From Linanthus parryae (Eukaryota; Streptophyta; Magnoliopsida; Ericales; Polemoniaceae): DNA of 64,000 nt. The notes below the pieces were generated by a model. The model saw only the letters and a program-made list of their open reading frames with translations. It made no database searches and had not been told where the DNA came from. Position numbers and translations under genes: made by a program. The DNA lies in the NCBI GenBank assembly GCA_023055425.1, contig JALGPY010000005.1, forward strand, positions 81,137,495 through 81,201,494, written 5' to 3'. Positions 1 to 10,449 of this stretch are shown here, in pieces (position 1 is the first letter of the stretch; each line of letters starts with the position of its first letter).

Positions 1-483
1 TTAAATATTGCGTTTTGTCTTTTCGTTACTCGAACACTCATCATAGTCACGATTTATCAAACTTGTGCATGCCAAAGAAAGGCGACCTGGTTCATCATGA
101 TGTGATGCGTTGGCACAAGCAATTAATCTGGGTGATTTTAATAAGATTAAAAGCCTAGAGGCAACCACTTGGGATTATCTATGGGATAGACAAATAAGGA
201 GTTATTTGCCCAAATGAGCCAAGAGTTGCATAGGGATGCAATTGGAATTGTTCCTACCTAAATAACTAATTTTTGGGTGACTTGCCAAAGCAAGCTAAAA
301 AAGAAGTGAAATATGGGTCCTGGCCCCACTAGAAAATATAATGATATTTTCCGCATTAAAATTGAGGGTTATTAATCGAGTAAAATAGTGGGAGCTATGT
401 TTAATAATCTATCCATTATTAAATATACTTATTTGTTCACAAAATACTAAAGCTTGTATATTTCTCATTTTTGTAGAATTTCA
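1..483 (+). other. Untranslated leader of copia element A (3' part)
   Basis: This is the transcribed but untranslated stretch between the primer site and gag of a Ty1/copia element; its 5' end lies outside the window. It is recognised by shared blocks with four other leaders here (near 13200, 48820, 59280, and on the minus strand near 36100-36600): AAATATTGCGTTTTG, a TGCCAAAG..AAGGCGAC block, GTGACTTGCCAAAG, and AGAAAATATAA..ATTTTCCGCATTA followed by AATAGTGGGAGCTA shortly before the gag ATG. No long ORF is present, as expected for a leader. Its function (packaging, dimerisation) is inferred from position only. Confidence 0.75.
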
Positions 484-1225
484 ATGGAAATCAACTCATC
501 GAGTTCATCACATTCCATACGAGCTGTTCTTGAGAAGGACAAGCTTTCTGGAACAAACTTTCTAGACTCGTACATGAACTTGATAATCGTTCTCAAGTAA
601 GAGAAGAAACTGTATACTCTAGAGGAGAATGTTCCTGAGGGTCCATAAAATAATACCCCTGCAGCCCTAAAGGTGTATCATAGGCTGTAGATGATGCTAA
701 TGATGCGGCCTGTCTTATGCTTTGCACCATGAGCTCTGAGCTTCAGAAGCAACACGAGAACATGAGTGCGTACGATATGATCGAACACTTGAAGCAGCTT
801 TTCCAAGATCAGGCAAGGGTTGAGAGGTATGAAGTTTCCAAGGCATTTTTCAAATGTCATCTGTCAGAGGGAAACCCTATGGGACCTCATGTGCTCCGTA
901 TGATCGTGTACTTGGAGAATCTCGCACGCCTAGGTTTCTGGTCGGCTACGAGTTGGCCAGTGATCTCGTTCTGCAATCGTTATCTGAGAGTTATGGGTAA
1001 TTTATCATGAACTATAACATTAATGAGATCGTGAAACCTCTTCAAGAACTACTTAATATGTTGAGAACTGCTAAACAAAGCGTCAACAAGGGAAAGGGCA
1101 AGACCATAATGATGGGGCATAAAGGGAAAGGCATAAAGTTTGCTTCTACCTCCATAAGGGAAGGCAAGATAGTTTCCAAATCCAAGTAAGTTGCTCTTAC
1201 ACCTATTTGTGGCGTTGCCAAGGGC
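484..1225 (+). pseudogene. gag remnant of copia element A
   Basis: Gag forms the virus-like particle of a copia element. The ATG at 484 opens a reading frame matching the gag of element E (59808 on). It is interrupted by TAA at 598-600 (codon 39, Gln in element E), a second TAA about 20 codons later, a 1-base deletion near 690 and a shift near 940. Identifiable pieces include the stretches LMLCTM.SELQKQHENM and MIEHLKQLFQ (from 717), LARLGF, and MNYNINEIVKPLQELLNML (from 1007). The basic Lys/Gly-rich tail before the zinc knuckle is still visible. Not translatable as it stands. Confidence 0.85.
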
Positions 1226-2080
1226 GTGAATATGGGTGATTGTAACTACTTTAGTCAGCCTGGACACTGGAAGAAGAACTGCCCAAAGTATCTGGAGGAT
1301 AAGAGTCTTGGAATAGTGATTCCACCACCACTAGGTACTTTTGTTATATATGTCAATTTAACTATCTCTTCATCTTGTGTATTGGATACTGGATGTGGGT
1401 CTCACATTTGTCGAAATGTGCATGATCTAAAGAGAAGTAGAAGATTAGCTAAAGGAGAGAAAGACCTGCTCTTGGGGAATGAAGCAAAGGTTGATACATT
1501 GGCCGTGGGCGTGTATGAGCTGTCTCTGCCTTCAGGATTAGTTTTAGAATTAAGTAATTGCTATTTTTTTCCTGCTATGAGCAGAAACATTATTTCTATT
1601 TCTTGTTTGGACGAGGAAGATTTTATTATTTCAATAAAGGACAATTGTTTCTCAATTTATTTTGATAGTATTCACTATTGTCGTGTGCAATTATTTAATG
1701 GATTGTATATCCTCGATCTAAGTAATCCTTTCTATAACATAAATACCAAGTGGATTAAAATGAACGACTTAAATTCTGCTTATCTATGGCACTGTCGTTT
1801 AGGCCATATGAACGAGAAACGTGTACCTAGACTCCATAAAAATGGATTTCTAGACTCATTTGATTTTGAATCATATGAGACATGTGTGGCTTATTTAGTG
1901 GGAAAAATGACAAAGTCACCTTTCAATAAGAAAGCTAAAAGGACTTTTGAGCAACTGGCGCTCATACATACTGATGTATGTGGACCATTTTCCACGCATG
2001 CCAGGGGTGGTTATGTCTACCTCATTACGTTTACTGATGATTTCAGTAGATATGGATTTGTATACCTTATGAAGGATTAA
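1226..2080 (+). pseudogene. Zinc knuckle, protease and integrase N-terminus of copia element A
   Basis: One 284-codon open stretch keeps the gag zinc knuckle (Cys at 1241 and 1280, His in the GHW motif), but its second Cys is Phe, so the CX2CX4HX4C motif is broken. Next comes the aspartic protease with an intact catalytic D-T-G (VLDTGCGSHI, about residues 52-61). The gag-pre-integrase domain LWHCRLGHMNEKR..., with its zinc-binding His residues, begins near residue 187, and the integrase core starts with IHTDVCGPF, which contains the first catalytic Asp. The frame ends at a TAA (2078-2080) where other copies read on. The order protease-integrase-RT is diagnostic of Ty1/copia. Confidence 0.85.
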
Positions 2081-2700
2081 TCCGAGTCCTTTGAAAAGTT
2101 CAAAGAATTCAAGAATGAAGTAGAGAAGAAACTTGACAAAATATCAAGGCTCTACGATTTGATCGTGGAGGTGAATACTTGAGCCAAGAGTTTGACGACT
2201 ATCTTAGAGAGTGTGGGATAGTATACCAACGCATTCCGCTGGGAACACCGCAATGGAATGGTGTGTCCTAGAGGAGGAATCGAACACTGTTGGACATGGT
2301 TTGATCTAGTTGTGTCAAACTGATCTTCCAATATCCTTCTAAGGCTACGTTCTATTGTGTGCAGCTTTCACCATTAACCGTGTTCCATCTAAATCAGTCA
2401 TGAAGACTCCATATGAGATTGGAGTGGGAGGCGTCCCACAGTGTTATTCATGAATATTTGGGGCTGCGATGTCTATGTAAAGCGTTTAAAACCGGACAAG
2501 CTAGGGCCATAGTCGGATAAATGCAAGTTTGTGGGATACCCTAAGGAAACTAAGGGATATTACTTCTAAAATCCAACTGAGAAAATGGTGTTTGTTGCTC
2601 GGCCTGGCGTGTTTCTAGAAAGAGAATTTGTCTCTAAAGAAGAAAGTGGGAGGACTGTAGAACTTAAGAGGTTCAAGAACCACAAAGCATAACATGAAAA
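2081..2700 (+). pseudogene. Integrase core remnant of copia element A
   Basis: This continues the integrase by nucleotide similarity to 61421-61970 of element E. The second catalytic Asp region (ALR.DRGGEYLSQEFDDY) and the WNGVS segment that normally carries the catalytic Glu can be found, but in shifting frames with stops. The C-terminal GCDVYVKR..KPDKLGP and CKFVGYPKETKGYY blocks are also recognisable near 2465-2570. No functional product is possible. Confidence 0.75.
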
Positions 2701-3700
2701 GGAGCCACAAGAGATTGTGGAGAAGCATGTTCATGTAACACAAGTACTTCGTAGGTCGAGTAGAGTGCGCCAGGAGCCAGAGAGGTATGCACTTCTCGTG
2801 ACTGAGTCTGGTGATGCGTTGCTCATAGATGATGAGCCTACTACCCATGGAGAGGCCATGAAAGGCCCGGACTCTCAGAAGTGGCTTAATGCTATGAGAT
2901 CCGAGATGGAATCCATACTAACAAAGTATGAACTTTGGTGGAACCACCCAAAGGGGCGAGGCCCATAGGCTGCAAGTGGGTCTTCAAGAAGAAGACCGAC
3001 ATGGATGGTAATGTGATTACCTATAAGAGCCGATTGGTGGCAAAAGGGTTCTGAAAGATTCATGGTATAGACTATGATGAAACCTTTTCGTCCGTCGTGA
3101 TGACCAAATCCATTCGAATCCTACTTGCTATTGCAGCTTACTATGACTATGAGATTTGACAGATGGATGTCAAAACAACGTTTCTGTATGGAAACCTCCT
3201 CGAGGATGTGTACATGACACAAACTGAGGGTTTTGTGGATCCAGAGCACCCAAGTAAAGTCTGTAAGCTGGAACGATCCATTTATCGATTAAAGCAAGCT
3301 TTTAGGATTTGGAATCGACGTTTTGATGAAGCAGTCAACGATTTTGACTTCATCAAGAAGGAAGATGAGTCTTGTGTCTAAAATAAGGTTAGTGGGAGCT
3401 CTATTGCTTTTCTGGTCTTGTATTTGAATGACATACTACTCACTGGAAATGTCATTCCTATGTTGCAATCTATTAAAGATTGGCTTGGTAAGTGTTTCTA
3501 AATGAAGGACTTAGGGGATGCAACTTATATACTAGGTTTCAAGATCTATAGAGATAGATCGAGGAAGCTGCTTGGCCTAAATCAAAGTACATATATAGAC
3601 AAGGTGTTGAATCGGTTCAACATGCAAGATTCTAAGAAGGGATTCTTTCTTATCTCGCATGGGATCACCTTTTCGAAGGATGATTGTCCTTCCAATGGGA
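2701..3700 (+). pseudogene. Reverse transcriptase remnant of copia element A
   Basis: The RT start LRRSSRVRQEPERY (from 2740), the block around GCKWVFKKK (near 2970) and [18 protein letters not shown] (from 3163, first catalytic Asp intact) are clear. The catalytic YVDD box reads YLND near 3421-3432, so the first of its two Asp residues is lost. In-frame stops occur near 2968, 3054, 3158 and 3379. At about 3700 the sequence jumps straight into RNase H; compared with element E roughly 300 bp (E positions about 63043-63340) are missing. Confidence 0.85.
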
Positions 3701-4109
3701 TTTGTGTTTTGCCTGAATGGAGTTGCGGTGAGCTGGAAGAGTTCCAAGTAAGAGACAGTAGCTAATTGAGTACATTGCTGCGAGTGGCGCAGCAAAGGAA
3801 GCTGTTTCGATTAGGAAGTTCATCACTGAACTTAATGAGGTTCCTAGTATTGTGAATACAATAGAGTTGTATTGTGACAACACTAGAGCGATCGCACAAT
3901 CCAAGGAACCCATGTCACACCATAAATCCAAACACATACTCAGGAAGTTCCATCATATTCGAGATATTATCGATATAGGAGATGTGAAGATAGGCAAGAT
4001 TCCTACAGATGAGAATCTGTCAGATCCACTTACGAAGCCGCTTGTTCAGCACAAGCATGAAGGGCGCACTAGATGTATTGGCATACGAGATGCACCAGAT
4101 TGGCTCTAG
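3701..4109 (+). pseudogene. RNase H remnant of copia element A
   Basis: RNase H removes the RNA strand during reverse transcription. The 5' portion is lost in the ~300 bp deletion. From 3852 there is an open stretch with the catalytic Asp in LYCDNTRAIAQSKEP, the HHKSKHILRKFHHIRD..I block (copia consensus SKHI..R.H..R), and the family C-terminus ENLSDPLTKPL...HEGR...GIRDAPDWL, ending at TAG 4107-4109. This is the natural C-terminus of pol; the PPT follows directly. Confidence 0.85.
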
Positions 4110-4123
4110 TGCAAGTGGGAGAC
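4110..4123 (+). other. Polypurine tract of copia element A
   Basis: The stretch GTGCAAGTGGGAGAC directly precedes the 3' LTR and is the plus-strand primer site. The same tract is found before the 3' LTRs of B (17203-17216) and E (63760-63772). Confidence 0.8.
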
Positions 4124-5544
4124 TATTGGAATAGATTCCCTAGAAGCAATCTTATTTAATATGAACTCTATTTTGGCTAGAACATTGATTGTATTATTTA
4201 TGGACATATTTAATATAATGAAGTCATTAGATTACAAATGTGTTTGTTTATCTTAAATATACCTAGTCGATTATAGTGATTAAATTGATGATCAACTATA
4301 GACTAGTATCGGGTTGGATTGATATGGAGATATCACAATCCAACACATGGGTATGCATTAGGAGTAATGGCATACTGGATTGACCCATTTACGAGAAGGC
4401 TACATACAAGTTATGTAAAGTCACAAGTGCTTCTCGTAGGAACAACAGTATTGTCATCCTTAAACTTGAAGTCACTAGATCATTTATTTGTGAAATATTG
4501 TTTTTTGACATCGTCAAACACTACATCGTGACTGGGTAGTAATAAAGGCGCATATCGGACACAATAGGAAGCAAGCTTAGAGATGGTAGTGATGTAAATA
4601 GAACTTGTCTCTCCCACATAATTGGAGCAAATATCCATGGCCACTAGAGGGTTAGTGCTTATAGAATGTCTGGCCAGACTCAGATAAACCAATATAGGAT
4701 ATTGATGTTATCTGCATGGATAAGACTATTCCTAGGATTGAGAAACTGTGGATTGGATATACGAGTGTGACTGGTTGTCTCATTTCCAATCCAGATATAG
4801 AGACAATGGGATGAGAAAATACTTCCACAAGGTTTGTCGGATTACTTGCTATTTCTATTACATGGGTAGCATGGATATGTTGCTAGACACCGCTCCATGA
4901 TAGTAGTAGTTACTACCAACTAAGTAGAAATCTATGGGGTCACATGCCACATGGATTAAACTAGACTTGGGAATTAATTAATGTGATTAATTATATAGAA
5001 CGATCAATACACAACTACTTGCAAACTTAGTAGGACTAATTTGCAAGTTGGATTAATATGTGTATGGACAAGATTAGGAAAGGGCTAATATGTAGTTAAC
5101 AAGGATTTTTTAGACTATATACAGGACACTCCTATCTTATTTTCTCAACTAAAGCTCATAACACATTGAGTGAGAGTGAAATGCAAGGAGATAGCAAGGC
5201 AAGGAAGGGCCTAACCAACTCCCCGGTTCTCCCCTCTCATTGCCGTCGGCATCAAGGAGGCACACAACCCCTTGGGTTTTTTCCTTGCACGATTCTTCTT
5301 CTTCCTCCTTCCAACCGGTTGCTAGCGCAAGGCGTGGAAGGATTATAGAGCTTTATCCTAGGTGTGGACTATCCGTAAAGGCGCGAACAATATTTTTGCG
5401 TTTGAAGTCATCCAAGAAGACAAACAAGGTATTTGATACTAATCCTTTACTATTGTTATTTTGTCTCTTCCTGTGATCTTTGGAGGGTTTTGTGCGGATC
5501 ATTATTATTGTTTTCCGCAACGTAATACGTTACAAAACCTTACA
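4124..5544 (+). repeat. 3' LTR of copia element A
   Basis: The LTR starts right after the PPT with TATTGGAATAGAT (other copies start TGTTGGAATAGAT, so the terminal TG is mutated to TA) and ends ..AAAACCTTACA. Length is 1421 bp, in line with the other family LTRs (1431-1438 bp). A TATA-like box (TATATAC) lies near 5116, at the place where other copies have TATATAAAGG. The next five bases (cctcc) would be the target-site duplication, but the 5' end of A is outside the window. Confidence 0.85.
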
Positions 5545-6099
5545 CCTCCTTCATCTCAAGACCAATCCCTGGTTCTTCAAAGGCTGGATTTTATTGAGAA
5601 TGAATTGAAGCATGGACAGTTTGAGCTTGGTATTGAATTCAAACAGATGAAATACATGGTTGGAAGTGTCTGAAAAAGTATTAGTTTTTTCCATTCTGAG
5701 GAATAAGTCTCACAAGTTCCATAGGGATCAAAGAAGGTAGGCTCTACAACTGACTTGTTTGATGAAAACACTACTGAGGATGAAGTTGCAGGAGATCATG
5801 GTACTGGGAAACAAGATGATAAAGCGGAAGCTGGGAAACATATTGCAGAATATAAGGGATTAATTGATGAAGATAGAATTGACACTCAAGAGCTTCTCAA
5901 AGAGTCTTTTAAGAAGAAGAAGAAGAAAGGAAAGGAAGCTTTGACTTCTGCTCACCTGTTTGAAACTATTGCTGATGATGATGAACCTGGAGATGAAGAT
6001 GCTCAAGGTAATGCTGCTGAAGATGCAGACGAGGAAGAATGTAATCAAGGGGAAGATACTGGAGACAAGACAGATGTAGACCCCAAACCATTATTCTAG
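5545..6099 (+). pseudogene. SIRE-like accessory ORF, C-terminal remnant
   Basis: This is the C-terminal part of the accessory (env-position) ORF found in the SIRE-like elements here; compare 31500-32078. It contains a helical stretch (LDFIENELKHGQFELGIEFKQ) and, from 5755, an acidic/Lys-rich tail (KKKKKKGKEA, DDDEPGDEDAQGN, DADEEEC) ending at TAG. In-frame stops near 5671, 5705 and 5719 break it. The 5' part was displaced when copia element A inserted at 5544. Biochemical function is unknown; position and tail composition are the only links to the copy at 30-32 kb. Confidence 0.6.
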
Positions 6100-6248
6100 C
6101 CTTTATTTCTACCTTATTTTCAAAGACTTGAAATCCTTTTCAAAGTATTGAAAATATTCTCCTTTTTCTTAAAGTTTTTCTAAGCTTTTGAGTTTTTTCA
6201 GAAAAAACTTGTGATACCACATTTTCTCTCTTTTTTTTTGATGAAAGT

Positions 6249-6265
6249 CAAAAAGGGGGAGAAAT
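6249..6265 (+). other. Upstream purine tract of SIRE-like fragment
   Basis: CAAAAAGGGGGAGAAAT lies about 150 bp after the accessory ORF and about 200 bp before the inferred LTR start. The same tract is found at 32238-32255 in the second SIRE-like element, so it is conserved. It looks like a polypurine primer but does not abut the LTR. Confidence 0.55.
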
Positions 6266-6469
6266 TTAGACGATGTTATTTTTTGGATAATAATATCTAA
6301 CGATGATCAGTATGTTATTTGGATACTTGAACTCCTTTAGTGTGTTTTTTGAGCTTACTTACTTAGTTCTTTTTTTCATATAACTGTTATTCCTTGCTAC
6401 TAATATAATTATTTTTCAGAATCTTAGTACCAAACAGATTAGTGGTTTTGTCTTTCATCAAGGGTAGAT

Positions 6470-7678
6470 TGTAAGTTCACAGACTGTTTCGAGGCCATGA
6501 AACTGCTTTGAACGCCTTAAACAGCTGTGCAATACACTGCATGAACTCAGAGGGAGATTTCCTTCTGATTTCATCTCTATTCTCCTTTGATTGATTATTC
6601 TATATTTTGATTATGAAAGAAAAACTAATCAGATGATTGATCATGACATTCTCACTGGTTGACTGAGTTCTTGCAAGATTTACTAGCTTCCTATTTTGCA
6701 AGAACTATTTCCTAGCTTATCTGAAAGAAGAAAAGGAAATCCAGCTTGCAGATGAATCCTACTCTTATGGAATCATGTCTGGACTTTCCTAAGACCTTCA
6801 TAAGGAACATCAGATCAATATCTTTGAAGAAACTGAGCAATTAGCCGTTGGGATTGAACTGTTCAGGAGTCAAAGATATGCTGCATGATTTTAGGAAAAT
6901 ATGTTGAAGAAGATCCTCTATATATTCTGCATTTCCAAAAAGCATATTTACAACAGTGTTGATAGAATTCGATTTTTTTTTAAATAAGCATTTAAGCACT
7001 CTCAAGGATTGACAAACAACAGAGAAGAAGAATCATCTCACACAATCCAAGCATCAGAAGAGCACTGCAGACTTAACTACATCACTATGTTACATTGTTC
7101 TTCATTCTGTACTTAATTTGTATATCATTATGTTTACTACTTATTTTATCTTAATCTCTTGGTGTTGTTTAAGAGGAACAACAAGATACTCTTATTTGAT
7201 CAGTTAGCTAGATCAGGTACAAGATATGTTAGAGAGAACCACAAGATGTAATAGAGTAAGGGACTTCTCTGTGCTTGAGATATAGGGATTAACTTTTGAT
7301 TAAGAATATGTGAGTTGAAAATCCTGCAGGGACTAGATCCCTCACGCAGAGACGTAGGTCGTTGAGGAATGAACTCTCTAAAATCCCTGTGTCTATTTCT
7401 CTTAACTTTTCAGTTTCTAAGTTGCACATGTTGAACTTCTCAAAACAGGTATTTAGTTCAAAGCCTTGAAGGCATTTCAAGTCCTTGAAAACTATCAGCA
7501 AAATTTTCTATTATCTGTTTTCATTCCAAGGACTTGAAACTTATTTAAAGGCCTTGAAACACTTTCTGTTTTCTTCAAACTTGCTTAAAACCATTCTTCC
7601 GGCAAAAGTTTCCATACTCTATTCAACCCCCCTTCTAAAGTATTGATCCTGTATTAGTTACCTACATACTGTCTTTCA
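6470..7678 (+). repeat. LTR of a SIRE-like copia element
   Basis: After the tract CATCAAGGGTAGAT the sequence starts TGTAAGTTCACAG and ends ..ACTGTCTTTCA, giving about 1209 bp. The preceding phrase TTTTGTCTTTCATCAAGG is the same as before the 3' LTR at 32508, which fixes the start. The C-rich block (TATTCAACCCCCCTTCTAAAG at 7619-7639) about 40 bp before the end recurs at 47735 and 53693. Several CAAGGCCTTGA-like motifs lie in its 3' half (near 7460 and 7540). This is the 3' LTR of the element whose ORF tail is at 5545. Confidence 0.65.
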
Positions 7679-9100
7679 GTTGGTCAATGCAACCCCAAGA
7701 AATCTGGTGTCAACTCTGATAAACCACAAATTATTCGTATAAATTTTCTATGAAATTTTACCAAGTGAAATGAAAAGAAAGTTGTAATGAATGTAGGTAT
7801 GAAATATACATCTGCAATGCTCACTCTTGTTAATCGAACAAATCACGTGTAGCTATACCGTCATATATTTTACTAATGTCCTTAATTTTCTGCCTTGTTG
7901 AAACTCTTTTGGTCAAGTGCTTCCTCCACATTCTCCCTCTCGGTGTTATATTTTGACTTGACAATTGTGTAGACCACCCAGAAGAGGAGGTACTTCTGCT
8001 CCAAAAAAATATTGTGATTGGGCTGGGGTATCAGTTCTCAAATGTATGCCTTGTAAAAGAAAAAAAAATTCCCATATTCGTCACTGAGAAATGAAGCGTG
8101 TACACATTTTACAATTAAACAAAACGATATGCATATCTACCAATGGGAATGAAAGTCCCCACTCACCTGCCCTCCTGCAAAGGAAGTTTATTTCAGTTTA
8201 CCATGTATTCAAGCTTGAATTTGGTGATGTCCGGGCTTTAGAATTCGTGCCCGTAAGTTCTTTCGATGATGTCATTGATGAAAGCTATCTTTCTCCCCAA
8301 TTGACTTGAACGGTAGAAGGAATCCTTCAATGAGTCCACGATGGACACCGTTTTTTCACTCATGCTAATCACCATCAAGAACCAACGTTTTTTCTATACG
8401 TTCAAAGGAACACATATCTTCAAAAAAAGTATTAAATCAATGCCACAATTTAGAAACAATCGATGTGAGACGTTGAAGGAAAACCATCGTAGAAATAGAA
8501 CGAATACCATATCCATCCTTGAAAACACTTGGCCTTATTCACTAGGCAATTTCTGCTTCCCCTTTTCTACATGATGATATACATTACCGCACATTAAGTA
8601 GACGTATAAGTAATCTAGCTATAAATATAATCAATGACACATAGGAAAGTACATACCAAAGTAGCACTGCCCATGTGCCATGCAATCAACAAGGTTTCAA
8701 ACATAGATGCAGGGACGAATCCAAGACTGGTTTAGTATGAACGACTTAATAACGTGTCAAATAGGTTTATGCAGCATGTCAAACTCACCACGCAACCTAA
8801 CCACCGTTCACAGTTTAACTCCCAAGGAAACCCACAATGCAAATTTATTGTGGTCTCTCCAACCTGTACATTTAACCGACTACAAACAAATATGAGGAGA
8901 CTTCGTATTCAAATGGATTCGGATTTAAAACCCAAGGCTTAGACCAATCAATGACTAATGTTTAACATACTCCTAGTACTTGAGCCGACTAGCAAAATTT
9001 TCCTCTGTCTCAAGGCTAGGCTCCATTAGTTCTGAAACAAATTGGTGTAAATTGCATTCATCATCAGTAGGGTGGTCGACGAGGCCAAACTTGGTCTCTC
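7679..9100. other. Non-LTR DNA without a recognised gene
   Basis: This segment has no similarity that I can see to any LTR element in the window. The plus-strand ORFs (for example 8091-8309) carry no recognisable domain. On the minus strand, short stretches near 8050-8290 have plausible splice-site-like sequence (GTGAGTGGGGAC, TTTCTCAG), so it may hold degraded exons of the minus-strand gene noted at 10073-10449 and 18777-19533. I could not assign a product. Confidence 0.4.
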
Positions 9101-9104
9101 TTTC

Positions 9105-9800
9105 CGTTGTTAGAGTATTCATTGGCGTAGTCCTTTTCCGAGTAATTTTGGTGAACGAAAACTTTACTTTAGGCTTCACGGGTACGTTAACTAAAATTTC
9201 ATGGATAGGAGGACCCTGTCAAGCAGGTGACCTTTAGTTAGGCGAAAGAGCGGAAAAACACTATCAACGCGTGTTTGCGCAAAATTTTACTAAAGAAAGA
9301 CAGAACTACCTGCCAGTTCCGGATATTCATTCGCGTTGTCCTTCTCCGAGGTGTTTTGGTGACAGGAAACTTTTTTTTAGGCGAAACGGGGTGATCCTAC
9401 GTCGGGTTAAATTTTTTGGATAGGAGAACCCTATCCAGCAGGTAAATTTTAGTTCAGCAAACGAATAGGGAAACACTATGAAAACGTGTTTTTGCAAAAT
9501 GTTATCAAAGAAAGCCACAACTTGTTTCTTGGAGGCGATTTTCAAATCCTTACATGCGAGTTCCGGATATTCATTCGCGTAATCCTTCTCCGAGGAATTT
9601 TGGTGACCGGAGACTTTGCTTTAGGCGACACGGGACGCCCTATGTTGGGGGAAATTTCTTATATAGGAGACCCCGGTCCAGCATAAGAATTTTAGTTAAG
9701 CAAAAGAGTCGCGAAACAATATGAAAACGTGTTTTCGCAAAATGTTATCAAATAAAGACACAACTTGTGTCACGCACACAACTTTCAAATCCTTACCTGC
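9105..9800 (+). repeat. Tandem repeat, about three units of 208-244 bp
   Basis: Three diverged tandem units begin near 9108, 9316 and 9560. Landmarks recurring in order are: a TATTCATTCGCGT block (9116, 9324, 9568), CCTTCTCCGAG with TTTTGGTGA, a GGATAGGAG..CCC block, and ATGAAAACGTGTTT..GCAAAATGTTATCAAA (clear in units 2 and 3). The first interval is about 208 bp and the second about 244 bp. No protein frame is kept across units, so this is a non-coding minisatellite-scale repeat. Confidence 0.75.
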
Positions 9801-10072
9801 CAATTCATCCGGTGCATACTTCTTGCAGACACATTGGTCTTCGATTCACGGCTGTTTACCTCGCCGCATGCTGAGTTTCCCGCCGAAATACTCCTGAAGT
9901 GTTCACCATCACTTACTTTGAGTGATCCTCCCTATGAACTTTCCCTACCACGTACTGTTCCTCTTCGGACCTCTTTTCTGTACCTTCTCTCATCTCATTT
10001 GAATAAATACTCATCTGATTTTCCGTTCTCGAAACTTCATCCATCCGGTCCGGGACAACATCTTCTCTGCGT

Positions 10073-10449
10073 TCAGGACTTTTCCGGGTATCCACATATC
10101 CTTCTGAAGTCCCACCATCCATATCTTGACCCATCATCCATCTTTTCCGGTCCCACACTTTGTTTACGCTCAAGACTCTCCCTAAAATAACTAACACCTA
10201 CTGAAGTCACAACATATTCACCTAGTCCATCTTCCTCAATAGGGTCTTCTTTGCGCGGCCGAGTGTAGTTCGGCCCCTGCTTATCAAAGATTTGTAACTC
10301 ATGCACCAAAATCATAAGCACTTCCTCCATGTGCGACATCTTATACTGTTTCCATGCAACGACCTTCAGGTATGGTCTGCATTTTTTTCCGATCATTTCC
10401 AAAATAAAAGTGGGAAGGCCCTTAATATTGTCAACCGGCTTGAGTTTTA
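10073..10449 (-). pseudogene. Unrecognised minus-strand coding remnant, interrupted by element B
   Basis: A 125-codon minus-strand open stretch enters from the element B insertion point and runs to 10073. The peptide (for example DNIKGLPTFILEMIGKKC, then YLKVVAWKQYKMSHMEEVLM) has ordinary plant-like composition, but I do not recognise a family. The first 8 codons of the computed open frame come from the LTR and are not original. Because B inserted here with a near-matching 5-bp duplication, this piece was once continuous with the minus-strand remnant at 18654-19533. It may be the 3' part of the same gene, or repeat-derived coding-like sequence. Confidence 0.4.
10445..10449. repeat. Target-site duplication of element B, left
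   Basis: TTTTA precedes the 5' LTR; TTTGA follows the 3' LTR (18654-18658). Four of five bases agree, consistent with a 5-bp duplication carrying one later substitution. Confidence 0.6.

Noticed and set aside
9765..10190. 141-codon plus-strand ORF
   Set aside because: Pro/Ser/Leu-rich translation with no domain. The opposite strand gives more protein-like sequence, so this is likely a shadow.
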